Part shown: positions 1 through 7,555 of the stretch, piece by piece
Layout: every line of letters begins with the position of its first letter
Position numbering within the stretch: the stretch's first letter is position 1
NCBI GenBank assembly: GCA_038200275.1
Contig: JBBPYC010000019.1
Span: 1 to 9,298 of the forward strand
Direction of reading: 5' to 3'
From: JBBPYC01 sp038200275
GTDB lineage: Bacteria; Pseudomonadota; Gammaproteobacteria; Burkholderiales; Burkholderiaceae_C
DNA: 9,298 nt
The notes under the pieces: model-generated
Told to the model about the DNA's origin: nothing
What the model saw: the letters and a program-made list of their open reading frames with translations, nothing else
Database searches by the model: none
Program-made: the position numbers and the translations under genes

Positions 1-179
1 ATGCGCGTGTAGATGGTGTGCCAGTTGCCGTACGCCGCAGGCAGCGCACGCCACTTGCAGCCGTTGGCGGCCACGTGCAGGATGGCGTTGAGCACCTGCA
101 GGTTGTCCAGGCTCACGTTGCCGCGCTGGCGCGGCAACGAGGCTGCGATCTGCTCAAACTGTTCGGAGGTCAATTGCAT
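1..179 (-). CDS. IS5-family transposase, N-terminal fragment (continues beyond window)
   Basis: Starts at the ATG at 179-177 and stays open to position 1, about 59 codons. The protein begins MQLTSEQFEQIAASLPRQRG and continues through conserved NLQVLNAILHVAANGCKWRALP and YGNWHTIYTR segments. This is the DUF4096-like N-terminal domain of IS5-group transposases, which precedes the DDE catalytic domain; the catalytic residues lie outside the window. Compared with the right-hand copy, the central part (from about PRQRG to RALP) is identical, while residues 5-15 and the ALPAAYG segment differ. The two elements are therefore related isoforms and not fresh duplicates. Completeness and activity cannot be judged here. 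Confidence 0.85.
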   Translation of the reverse strand, partial: MQLTSEQFEQIAASLPRQRGNVSLDNLQVLNAILHVAANGCKWRALPAAYGNWHTIYTR

Positions 180-212
180 GATCGGGAGTATCGCGTGCAG
201 ACACAGTGCCGG

Positions 213-235
213 CAATAAGTGTTAACACGACCTAG
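213..235. repeat. Inner terminal inverted repeat of left IS copy
   Basis: These 23 bp (ending ...TTAACACGACCTAG) are the exact reverse complement of 9059-9081. In each case the repeat lies about 33 bp upstream of the transposase start and identity stops abruptly on both sides, which defines the IS tip. The outermost CTAG looks like a target duplication of the IS5-group type. However, it would place an in-frame TAG in both interrupted genes, so at least part of it probably belongs to the IS. Confidence 0.8.
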
Positions 236-1160
236 AGCGGCAGCAGCAGCAAAAAGCGGTGTTGCACAAACGCGCCCAGCATCAACCCGGCGGCGATCAG
301 ACCGGCGCCGCTTAACATCACGCGGCGCTCTGGAAGTTGCTCCAGCAGCCGGGGAAGCAGCAGCGCGACGAGCATCGAGCCCGCTCCGAACAGCGCCAGG
401 GCGGCCGCGGTGGCGATCTGGGATCGTCCGAACCCCGACTGCACGAGCACCACGGTATTGACGATAACCATGGCGCTGCCGGACGCGATGGCAGGGTTCA
501 GCGCGAGCAAGCCTTGCAGGCGCGGCGTGGCCAGATAGATGCGCAAACCGCGTGTGGTGCGCTCGTAGATGCCACGCTTGGGCGGCAGCTTGGCTTTGGG
601 CAAAACGGCTGAGACCACGAGCGCAGCGGATGCCAGAAAGCCCAGCACCGTCCCGCCGAACAGGCTGTGGTAGCTCATCACACTCAACAGAACGGCGGCG
701 AGCGCCGGGCTGACCAGACTCTCCAGGTCATAAGCCAGGCGCGACAGGGAGAGCGCTCGTGTGTAATCGGTTTCCTTGGGCAGCACGTCAGGAATCGTGG
801 CCTGAAAGGCGGGCGCAAATCCCGCGGATGCCGATTGCAACAGGAAGATCAGAAGGTAGATTTGCCAGATTTGCGTGACGAACGGCAGCGTCAGCGCTAC
901 CGCCGCGCGGACCAGATCGAGGGTGACCAGCAAGCTGCGCCGGGGCAGCCGCTCAGCGAATGCGGACGCAATCGGTGCCACGCCGATGTACGCCAGCATC
1001 TTGATCGCCAGCGCGGTGCCCAGGACGGCGCCGGCGTCGCCGCCCGCCAGATCGAACGCCAGCAGGCTCAAGGCGACCGTGGCCAGCCCGGTGCCCAGCA
1101 GCGCGATCACCTGGGCAAAAACAGATGCCGATACGTTCTGTCGCGAAGTATGTTCAGCAT
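232..1160 (-). pseudogene. MFS transporter, broken by an N-terminal frameshift and 3' truncation at the IS
   Basis: The gene originally began at ATG 1160-1158, behind a GAGGG ribosome binding site, with MLNILRDRTYRHLFL. That frame hits TGA at 1109-1107. The rest of the protein (QVIALLGTGLATVALSLLAF...) continues in the next frame, so one base has been lost around 1112-1121, next to a run of five T. A GTG at 1110 could restart translation and give about 292 residues. The protein is hydrophobic with the MFS loop GDAGAVLGTALAIKM...AERLPRRSLLV and covers about nine membrane segments. It ends in ...RFLLLLPL with a TAG formed at the IS boundary (234-232), roughly 100 residues short of a normal 12-helix MFS protein. 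Relatives sit in metal efflux clusters; export of a divalent metal is inferred. It follows the outer-membrane factor gene by 66 bp and was probably the last gene of the operon. Confidence 0.85.
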
Positions 1161-1167
1161 GAAGTGC

Positions 1168-1186
1168 CCTCGTTCTAGATACGAGG
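1168..1186 (-). promoter_or_regulatory. Inverted repeat covering the MFS ribosome binding site
   Basis: Six-base arms CCTCGT and ACGAGG flank a 7-base centre that includes TCTAGA. In the leftward mRNA the 3' arm contains the GAGG of the ribosome binding site, 6 nt before the MFS ATG. The element could be a hairpin that hides the site and lowers translation, or a repressor operator. Only the symmetry and position are visible; function is inferred. Confidence 0.4.
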
Positions 1187-1226
1187 CGGAAGCACCAATG
1201 GCGCCTCAGCGACCAACTGTTTTGCT

Positions 1227-2474
1227 TCAGTCATCGTCGAGTTCCCACACCAGATGCGCATCGATGAGCAGTCGGTGATGTAGCCCGAGCGCTTCGACCC
1301 GGGCCTGCTCGACGGCGATCGCCGCGTCGAGCGCCTGCTTGCGGGTCAGCAGCAGGCCTTGCAGATCCACCTCGCCCAAGGCGTAGGCGCGCTGCGTCAG
1401 GCGCGCGTTGTCGCGCGTCGCGGCCAGCCCCTGCGATGCGAGCCGCCAGCGTTCGTAGCTGCCGACCGCATCGATATAGACCGCTGTGATCTCGATATCG
1501 ATCTCGCGCCGCTGGCTGTCGAGACGCGCCTGCGCGGCTTCGACCTCTCGCAGCGCCTGCAACATCCGCTCGTTGCGGTACGTGCCCGACAGCGGAATGC
1601 TCACGGTCACGCCATAAATGCGCTCACCGCGATTGGCTTCGGACGCCGCGTAGACGCCCACGGTCGGATCGGGCACGCGATCCGCGCGTGCCCGTGACGC
1701 CGCCAGCTCTGCTTTGCGAAGCTGCGCCTCCACCAGTTTGATGGGATCGCTTTCGGCAAGAATGCGCGCCCGCCATTGCTCCAGAGATTGCCCGGGCGAT
1801 ACGGGTGCAGACAGCGCCTTCGCGTCGGTCGGCAGCTGCGGAAAGCGCGTGCGCAATGTGGCCCGGGCTTTGGCTTCGGCAGTGGTTGCGACGTTCATTT
1901 GGCGCTGCACCTCAGCCAGATCGGCGGCGGCGAGATTGACCTCGAGCTTGGATGCATCCCCGGCGCGTCGCCGTCTCTGCGCCGCCTTCTGGTTGCTTTG
2001 GGCGAAGCCGAACTGCTCGACGAACAACTCGCGTACCCGGCTCGCCGCCAGTACGTTAATCCATAGCTTGGCAAGCGCGCGTGCCGCCTCATGCCTGGCC
2101 TCGCCGATCTGCGCCTGGCCGATCTGCAGTTCCGTGTCCCCGAGCTGGGCATCCAGTGAGGCCTTGCCGTTGATCCGGATGGGTCGCTCCAGCGACGCAA
2201 CCCATTCATTTGAGCGGCTGCCAGTGTTGTAGCTGCGTCGTTGCGCCGACAGTCTTGCCGCCCATTCATGAGACCCAGCCCGAAGTGCCGCTGCACCATG
2301 CCTGGAAGCGCTCAACGCGCTGAGCGCTTCGACCACTCTCGGATCCTGCTCAATCGCCTGGCGCGCAAGCCCGGTAGGTGGCAGATCGGCAGGCGTGGCG
2401 AGACCGGCAGCGTGTCCAGGAGAGATCAGCAAGACCCAAGACAGTGAAACCGCGGCCCTGTTCCAGCGCATCAT
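1227..2474 (-). CDS. TolC/CzcC-family outer-membrane efflux factor
   Basis: This 415-aa protein is the outer-membrane channel of the tripartite metal efflux system. Its N-terminus (residues 1-22, ending SPGHAA) is a signal peptide. No lipobox cysteine follows, unlike many outer-membrane factors of this class. Two long Ala/Arg/Glu-rich helical repeats (about 130-200 and 330-410) match the duplicated coiled-coil tunnel of OEP-family proteins. Two strand segments, SLERPIRINGKASLD (about 93-107) and the stretch ending GVTVSIPLSG (about 280-300), fit the barrel. Length is normal for CzcC relatives. Translation starts at the first ATG of an ATGATG, 4 bases overlapping the upstream DUF3240 stop, with AAGGAG at 2482-2487 seven bases upstream. 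That arrangement implies translational coupling. Placing the channel gene after the pump gene differs from the classic czcCBA order. Confidence 0.93.
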   Translation of the reverse strand: MMRWNRAAVSLSWVLLISPGHAAGLATPADLPPTGLARQAIEQDPRVVEALSALSASRHGAAALRAGSHEWAARLSAQRRSYNTGSRSNEWVASLERPIRINGKASLDAQLGDTELQIGQAQIGEARHEAARALAKLWINVLAASRVRELFVEQFGFAQSNQKAAQRRRRAGDASKLEVNLAAADLAEVQRQMNVATTAEAKARATLRTRFPQLPTDAKALSAPVSPGQSLEQWRARILAESDPIKLVEAQLRKAELAASRARADRVPDPTVGVYAASEANRGERIYGVTVSIPLSGTYRNERMLQALREVEAAQARLDSQRREIDIEITAVYIDAVGSYERWRLASQGLAATRDNARLTQRAYALGEVDLQGLLLTRKQALDAAIAVEQARVEALGLHHRLLIDAHLVWELDDD

Positions 2475-2773
2475 TCGATCACTCCTTGAAGGCTCAGCTC
2501 GGTCGCCCAGTAGCGCAGGCCGGTGCCCGGGAAGTCCCGCCGCAATTGCGCGAGCAAGTCGTCCAGTTGATGTTCGCTCGTCACCAGCTGAATCTGCAGC
2601 GACCGGCTGCGGCCCATCACTTGTTCGTCGCGGGTGAGCCGACCGTGCGGTATGCCGTGACTGAAGGTCGACGTGCTCGTGAAGATCTGGTCTGGAACGG
2701 TGGCCAGCAGCGTGTCGAGAAGCTTTTCCGAGACGTTGGGGTCGCAGATCAGCGACAGGCAGTAGTCAGACAT
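2471..2773 (-). CDS. DUF3240 protein, PII-like companion of the RND pump
   Basis: A 100-aa cytoplasmic protein of the DUF3240 family, a PII-like ferredoxin-fold family often encoded beside CzcA/CusA-type pumps. There is no signal peptide. The fold pattern is visible: strand (YCLSLICD, 4-11), helix (SEKLLDTLLA, 15-24), a strand and long loop (TSTSTFSHGIPHGRLTRDEQVMG, 32-54), strand (SLQIQLVT), helix (EHQLDDLLAQLRRDF) and strand. The loop occupies the place of the PII T-loop and carries His39 and His43; Cys5 and Cys10 lie in strand 1. The start chosen is ATG 2773 because GGAG lies 7 nt upstream. It overlaps the pump stop by 8 bp and the next gene by 4 bp, so the three should be made together. 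A role in gating or sensing for the pump is inferred; no activity can be read from the sequence. Confidence 0.85.
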   Translation of the reverse strand: MSDYCLSLICDPNVSEKLLDTLLATVPDQIFTSTSTFSHGIPHGRLTRDEQVMGRSRSLQIQLVTSEHQLDDLLAQLRRDFPGTGLRYWATELSLQGVIE

Positions 2774-5700
2774 CGCGCATCTCCAGTTCGGTCGAACCGT
2801 GGGGTTTTGCGTGCGCAAAACGCAGATAAAGAATGGGCAGCAGGATCAGCGTCAAAGCCGTGGCCGTGATGAGTCCCCCGATGACTACGATGGCCAGCGG
2901 GCGCTGAATCTCCGAGCCTGGTCCAGTGGCGAACAGCAGCGGTATCAGCCCGAATGCGGTGATCGAGGCCGTCATCAGCACCGGTCTCAAGCGTCGTCGC
3001 GCGCCTTGCATCACGCAGTCGACGGGTGCCAAGCCCTCGGCGTGCAGCTGATTAAAGTAGCTCACCAGCACAACGCCGTTGAGCACGGCGATGCCCAGCA
3101 GCGCAATGAAGCCGACCGAGGCGGGCACAGACAGATATTCCCCCGTCAGCCAAAGCGCCACGACGCCGCCGACCAACGCGAACGGGATGTTGCTGAGCAC
3201 CAGCAGCGCCTGGCGTACCGAGCCGAAGGTGGAGAACAGCACCAGGAAGATCACGCCCAGCGACAGTGGAATCACCAGGGCGAGGCGTTGCGACGCCCGC
3301 TGCTGGTTCTCGAACTGGCCCGCCCAGGCGATGCGGTAGCCCGTTGGCAGCTCGACCGCCTGCGCGATCCTCGTTTTTGCTTCTTCCACGAAGCCCACCA
3401 GGTCGCGTCCCGTGACGTTGGCGATCACGACGCTGTAGCGGCTCCCCATCTCGCGGTCAATCTTCACTGGACCGGTGTCGCGCTGCAGTTGCGCGAGACT
3501 TTGCAGCGGCACGCTCCGGCCGTCGGCCGTGGTGATGTTCAACGCGGCGAAGTCGGCTGGCGACAGGCGGACGTTGTCCGGCCCTCGCAGCACGATCGGA
3601 ATGCGGCGGTTGCCGTCGATCACGGTGCCCGCGCGCTGGCCCTCGATCTGCACGCGCAACGCGTCCTGCACATCTTCCATCGACAGACCGTAGCGGCCGA
3701 TGGCGAGTCGGTCGACCAGGACGCGCAGGTATTGAACGCCGTCGTTTTCCACCGTGTAGACGTCCTGATTGCCTGGGACCTGCTTGACCAGACGCTCGAT
3801 CTGGCTGGCCAGTTCGTTGAGTTTGTCGAGCTTGGGGCCAAACACCTTGATCGCCACGTCGCCGCGCACGCCGATGATCATCTCCGAGACCCGCATATCG
3901 ATCGGCTGCGTGAAGCTGTAGCTGATGCCGGGCAACTGGTCGAGCACCTTGCGGATCTTGTCCAGCAAAGCCGCCTTGCTTGCAACCTGCCAGTCCGCGC
4001 GGGCCTTCAGCACCAGGAACGTATCGGTCTGGTTCAGTCCCATCGGATCGAGGCCGATCTCGTCGGACCCGGCGCGTGCGACCACGCCGGTGATCTCCGG
4101 AATGTTCTGCATCAGCGCCTGCTGGATCTTCAGGTCCAGTGCGGCGGTCTGCTCCAGGCTCACCGACGGCAGCTTTTCGATGCCGACGATGATGTCGCCC
4201 TCGTCCATCGTGGGCATGAAGGTTTTTCCGACGCGGGTGTAGACAACCGATGCGCCAACGAGCATGAGTGCGGCAACGAGGTAGACCACCGTCTCACGCC
4301 GCATCGCAAACGTCAGCGCTGGCTCATAGGCCTGCAGCAGCTTGCGCGGCAGCCAGGGCTCGTCGTGGCCAACCTGCTTGATCAGCAGGGACGAGAGCAC
4401 CGGGATGATGGTGAGCGACAGCAGCAACGAGCTGGCCAGTGCGAAGACGATCGTCATTGCCACCGGCACAAAGAATTTGCCTTCCAGGTCCTGCAGGGTC
4501 AACAGCGGCAGGAACACGATCACGATGATGAGTACGCCCGCGGCGACTGGCGCAGCGACTTCTCGCACCGCGCGGAACACGAGATGCAGTCGGGGCAAAC
4601 GCTCTTTGCCGCGTGCCTGTCCGAGGTGCTGCACGACGTTCTCGACCACCACCACGGCGGCGTCCACCAGCATGCCCAGCGCGATCGCCAGTCCGCCCAG
4701 GCTCATCAGGTTGGCTGACAGGCCGGCGAAGCGCATCAGCAGGAAGGTGGCCAGCGCGGACAACGGCAGCACCAAGGCCACCGCGACGGCCGCGCGCACG
4801 TTGCCGAGGAAGGCACCGAGCAACACCAGCACCAGCGCAGTCGCTTCGAGCAGCGCGCGAGACACCGTGCCCACGGCTTTCGTGACCAATTCGGCGCGGT
4901 TGTAGAAGACTTTCAGCTCGACGCCCTGCGGCAAGGTCGGCATCAGTTCCTCGATCTTCTGCGTGACGCCTGCGACGACCTGTTGCGCGTTGGCGCCAGC
5001 CAGCCCGAGCACCAGGCCTTGCACAGCCTCGGCCTTGCCGTCCTGTGTGACGACGCCGTAGCGCGTGACACTGCCGTCCCGCACCTCGGCCACATCGTCC
5101 AGTCGCACGGTGCCGCTCTTGTCGTGCCGGACCACGATCGCGCGCAGATCGTCCTTCGTTCGGATGCTGCCCTCACTGCGCACGAGCAGCACCTCGGCGC
5201 CTTCGCCCAGCCGCCCCGCGCCGTCGTTGCGGTTGTTCGCTTCGATCGCGGCCCCGACTTGGCTGGCGGTGAGGCCGACCGCGGCCAGACGCGCCGGTGC
5301 GAGCACCACCTCGAAGCTGTGCACCTTGCCGCCGAGCGCGTTCACGTCCGCCACACCGGGAACCGACCGAAGGGCCGGCCGGATCACCCAGTCAAGCAGC
5401 GTGCGGCGCTCCTCCAGCGACATCGCCGGCGCTTCCACCGTGAACATGAACATCTCCCCGAGGGGAGTCGTGACCGGTGCCATCCCGCCGCTGATGCCCT
5501 TGGGCAGATCGGCGCTGATGTTGGCCAATCGCTCCGCGATCTGCTGGCGCGCCCAGTAGATGTCGGTCCCGTCCTGGAAATCCACGGTCACGTCAACCAG
5601 TCCGTACTTGGACACCGAGCGCAGGATTTTCTGATTCGGGATGCCGAGCATCTCGACTTCGATCGGAACGGCGATCCGGCTCTCGACCTCCTCCGGTGTC

Positions 5701-5867
5701 ATCCCCGGGGCTTTCATGATGATTTTGACCTGCGTGCTCGAAACATCGGGGAATGCGTCGATCGGCAGGTTCGTGAAGGCGAACCAACCCGCGCCGGCCA
5801 GCAGGGCGCCGGCCAGCAGCACGAACAGGCGTTGCGTGAGCGCAAACTGGACCAGACGGGCCAGCAT
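2766..5867 (-). CDS. HME-RND heavy-metal efflux pump (CzcA/CusA family)
   Basis: A full-length 1033-aa inner-membrane proton/metal antiporter. The first helix (about 12-31) is followed by the family motif NLPIDAFPDVSSTQV. A large periplasmic porter loop precedes helices 2-6 (about 338-495). A second porter loop starts at FMPTMDEGDI (about 550), and helices 8-12 include GSEIQRPLA near the end. Helix 4 reads AIALGMLVDAAVVVVEN (394-410). Asp402 and Glu409 match CzcA Asp408 and Glu415, but the first CzcA aspartate is replaced by Ala396, as in CusA-type pumps. The second porter loop (IDMRVSEMIIGVRGDVAIKVFG, about 656-677) looks CzcA-like. The metal is therefore unresolved; a divalent ion is slightly favoured. 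The ATG overlaps the adaptor stop by one base (TGATG), with GGAAG upstream. Confidence 0.95.
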   Translation of the reverse strand: MLARLVQFALTQRLFVLLAGALLAGAGWFAFTNLPIDAFPDVSSTQVKIIMKAPGMTPEEVESRIAVPIEVEMLGIPNQKILRSVSKYGLVDVTVDFQDGTDIYWARQQIAERLANISADLPKGISGGMAPVTTPLGEMFMFTVEAPAMSLEERRTLLDWVIRPALRSVPGVADVNALGGKVHSFEVVLAPARLAAVGLTASQVGAAIEANNRNDGAGRLGEGAEVLLVRSEGSIRTKDDLRAIVVRHDKSGTVRLDDVAEVRDGSVTRYGVVTQDGKAEAVQGLVLGLAGANAQQVVAGVTQKIEELMPTLPQGVELKVFYNRAELVTKAVGTVSRALLEATALVLVLLGAFLGNVRAAVAVALVLPLSALATFLLMRFAGLSANLMSLGGLAIALGMLVDAAVVVVENVVQHLGQARGKERLPRLHLVFRAVREVAAPVAAGVLIIVIVFLPLLTLQDLEGKFFVPVAMTIVFALASSLLLSLTIIPVLSSLLIKQVGHDEPWLPRKLLQAYEPALTFAMRRETVVYLVAALMLVGASVVYTRVGKTFMPTMDEGDIIVGIEKLPSVSLEQTAALDLKIQQALMQNIPEITGVVARAGSDEIGLDPMGLNQTDTFLVLKARADWQVASKAALLDKIRKVLDQLPGISYSFTQPIDMRVSEMIIGVRGDVAIKVFGPKLDKLNELASQIERLVKQVPGNQDVYTVENDGVQYLRVLVDRLAIGRYGLSMEDVQDALRVQIEGQRAGTVIDGNRRIPIVLRGPDNVRLSPADFAALNITTADGRSVPLQSLAQLQRDTGPVKIDREMGSRYSVVIANVTGRDLVGFVEEAKTRIAQAVELPTGYRIAWAGQFENQQRASQRLALVIPLSLGVIFLVLFSTFGSVRQALLVLSNIPFALVGGVVALWLTGEYLSVPASVGFIALLGIAVLNGVVLVSYFNQLHAEGLAPVDCVMQGARRRLRPVLMTASITAFGLIPLLFATGPGSEIQRPLAIVVIGGLITATALTLILLPILYLRFAHAKPHGSTELEMRDV

Positions 5868-6991
5868 CAGTTGCTTCCGCCCTTGCCTTGCCAGGCGGCC
5901 TTCAGCGCAATCACGGAGCCGGTGGCAATCTCCTGTCCAGCCTGCAGCTCGCCCTGCACGCGCACCGCTTGCCCGGCGCTGGACAGCACCGTCACCGGCT
6001 TGGCAACGAAGCCGGTCGGCGTGCGCAGGAACACGTAAGCCCGGTCGCCGTCGCGAACCACGGCCTGCAGTGGCACGGGCCAGCCCGTTCCCCCTGCAGC
6101 AAACGGGATACGAACCTGCAGCAGGTCACCCGGGCGCAGCCGGCGCACACCTGCGTTCAGGTCGGCGCGCAAGTTCAGCATCTGGCTGTCGCTGACGGAG
6201 GGACCGACGCTGCGGATCGTGGCCGACACATCGTCGCGTCCGACCACCGTGAGAGAAGCGCCCTTGGCCGTGGCCAAGTCTGCCTGCCGCGCCGATGGAA
6301 TCTGGACATCGAGCGACAGACGGCGGGTGTCGATGATGTGCAGCAGCGCGTCGGCCTGTTGCACCCGTTGGCCTGGCTTGACCTCGATGTCGGCCACGAG
6401 GCCGGCGGCGCGCGCCCGCACGATGAGCGTCGTCTCCACCTTGCCGCCGGCGGCCACTCGGCGGATCATTGCTGACTCGATGCCGGCCAGGCGCAGCGCC
6501 GCCTCGGCTTGGTTCTGTCGGGCACGATTAACCGCTGCGGCGGCCTCGGCCTCGAAGACACGGCGCTCTGGAATGATGCCTTCGGCAAACAGCTGGCGTT
6601 CTCGTTGCAGCGTTTTTGCTACAAGGCGATTGCCTGAGCCGGCCTCCATCAACTGAAGCTGCAGCTCGCCCAGCGCGGGACTGGTCAGTCGCAGCAGCGG
6701 CTGTCCGTCTTCGACGGGATCGTTTTCGCCCACCAGCAATTGATCGACCACGCCCGCCAGTGGTGCGCTTGCAACCTGTTCTTGGCCCGGCGGCAGCACG
6801 ACGCGGGCGGGATAGGTCGGGCCGGTGATCTCGCTCGGCTGCTCGAGGCGCTGCAGTTGCACCCCCAACGACTGCATCTGTGCCGCCGAGATGGCGAACT
6901 CGTCGGCGGCTTGCGCCGACACGAATAGCAAGCAGGGCGCAATGAATCCGGCGCAGCGACCCAGCGCACGCGGGGAAAGGCGATACGACAT
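5867..6991 (-). CDS. Periplasmic adaptor (membrane fusion protein) of the RND efflux system
   Basis: A 374-aa CzcB/CusB-type adaptor that links the RND pump to the outer-membrane channel. Residues 1-29 form a signal peptide (…LLFVSAQA, then ADEF). Domains in order: N-terminal strand EFAISAAQMQSLGVQLQ; first lipoyl half (about 72-101, with APLAGVVDQLLVGENDPVEDGQPL); an alpha hairpin rich in Ala, Arg and Glu (about 105-172); second lipoyl half (about 188-220, VRARAAGLVADIEVKPGQRV); beta-barrel (about 222-295); and a membrane-proximal domain (about 305-370). The hairpin is short. There is no His- or Met-rich metal-binding extension of the kind found in some CzcB and CusB proteins. The start at ATG 6991 has GGAG 7 nt upstream. 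It is the first gene of the overlapping block, 72 bp after the small His-rich gene. Confidence 0.92.
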   Translation of the reverse strand: MSYRLSPRALGRCAGFIAPCLLFVSAQAADEFAISAAQMQSLGVQLQRLEQPSEITGPTYPARVVLPPGQEQVASAPLAGVVDQLLVGENDPVEDGQPLLRLTSPALGELQLQLMEAGSGNRLVAKTLQRERQLFAEGIIPERRVFEAEAAAAVNRARQNQAEAALRLAGIESAMIRRVAAGGKVETTLIVRARAAGLVADIEVKPGQRVQQADALLHIIDTRRLSLDVQIPSARQADLATAKGASLTVVGRDDVSATIRSVGPSVSDSQMLNLRADLNAGVRRLRPGDLLQVRIPFAAGGTGWPVPLQAVVRDGDRAYVFLRTPTGFVAKPVTVLSSAGQAVRVQGELQAGQEIATGSVIALKAAWQGKGGSN

Positions 6992-7041
6992 CGATGTACT
7001 CCACGATCGGCAACGCGCCCTGATAGCAGGCGCAGCCTTCC

Positions 7042-7064
7042 AAAAAAGCGGCGAAACGGCTTTT
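7042..7064 (-). terminator. Possible weak intrinsic terminator or attenuator ahead of the efflux genes
   Basis: Directly after the TGA of the His-rich gene, the leftward transcript can form a hairpin with arms AAAAGC and GCTTTT around a 9-nt loop, ending in a run of six U. The stem is short and A/U-rich, so termination would be partial at best. If it works, it would let some transcripts read through into the adaptor-pump genes. Confidence 0.3.
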
Positions 7065-7528
7065 CAGGTGTGGAGCGGTGGAGCGCGGCCCGCGGGGGGC
7101 AAACTTCGATGCGAGCGGTAGTCCGGCGGCCGCGCGTCCGGCCGTGGCACGGGTTCGGCGGCCAAGGCCCAGGCGATGAGCTCAATCAGGGCGAAGGACG
7201 GCACCGCCCTTGCTGCCGAAATAGCGACCAGTGGATCCAACCTGGTCTGTTGCTTCACGGCGGTCACCGCATGTGCAAAAGCCAGACCGGTGTCCGCGTC
7301 CTCAAGGTGCGGATGTTCATCAACAGCGGCGCTGTGTGTCGCTGTGGTCCACGATCCGTCGATTCCCGAATCGTGATGGTGCCGGTGGAGCGGCGCGCTG
7401 ACCTGATCGCAGATCAGCAACAGCACGAGCAGCCAGCGTGCCAGCCACCATGCGCGGGCCAACGCGCCCACGGGTCGACCGAGTCCAGCTGCGTTGGGAC
7501 CGGGGTGGTGGGGTGGGCGGGGTCGCAT
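7064..7528 (-). CDS. Small exported His-rich protein of the metal efflux cluster (CzcI-like in position)
   Basis: About 154 aa from ATG 7528. The same frame is open upstream to a TTG at 7549, and a GTG at 7471 gives the tidiest signal peptide (GALARAWWLARWLLVLLLICDQVSA, then PLHRHHHDSG). The start is therefore uncertain. The mature part opens with HRHHHD (48-53 from the ATG) and has further His at 65, 72, 74 and 86, consistent with periplasmic metal binding. A second hydrophobic stretch (FALIELIAWALAA, about 112-124) is followed by a proline-rich tail ending in RSLPPAGRAPPLH. Comparable small proteins with this ending occur in proteobacterial metal clusters, which is recollection of the family and not a search result. 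It lies between the repressor and the adaptor gene, a place often held by CzcI-type proteins. Function is not established. Confidence 0.65.
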   Translation of the reverse strand: MRPRPPHHPGPNAAGLGRPVGALARAWWLARWLLVLLLICDQVSAPLHRHHHDSGIDGSWTTATHSAAVDEHPHLEDADTGLAFAHAVTAVKQQTRLDPLVAISAARAVPSFALIELIAWALAAEPVPRPDARPPDYRSHRSLPPAGRAPPLHT

Positions 7529-7555
7529 GTCAGGCCAGCTGCTTCGCAAGCACCT

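Larger units (their letters stand above)
1..235 (-). mobile_element. Partial IS5-type insertion sequence, 5' end, reading out of the window
   Basis: This is the left member of an inverted IS pair. It contains a terminal inverted repeat (213-235), a 33-bp leader and the first 59 codons of a transposase, and is cut by the window edge. The right member at 9059-9298 has the same repeat and nearly the same protein start in opposite orientation, so the two transposase genes point away from the cargo between them. The inner end of this IS abuts and truncates the MFS gene. Assignment to the IS5 group rests on the N-terminal transposase sequence only. Confidence 0.85.

Noticed and set aside
667..1278. 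A 203-codon open frame on the plus strand
   Set aside because: Antisense to the MFS pseudogene, with a Gln/Arg-rich product typical of a shadow frame.
2774..2818. Upstream start for the DUF3240 gene at 2818, adding 15 residues
   Set aside because: The extension (MRTQNPTVRPNWRCA) lies within the pump's C-terminal codons and does not fit the family. The ATG at 2773 has a GGAG at ideal distance.
2799..4718. A 639-codon open frame on the plus strand
   Set aside because: It lies antisense to the RND pump. Its product is rich in Gln, His, Arg and Asp without domain pattern, as expected for the complement of a GC-rich gene.
4983..6038. A 351-codon open frame on the plus strand
   Set aside because: Antisense to the pump and adaptor genes, crosses their boundary, and shows no recognisable domain or ribosome binding site.
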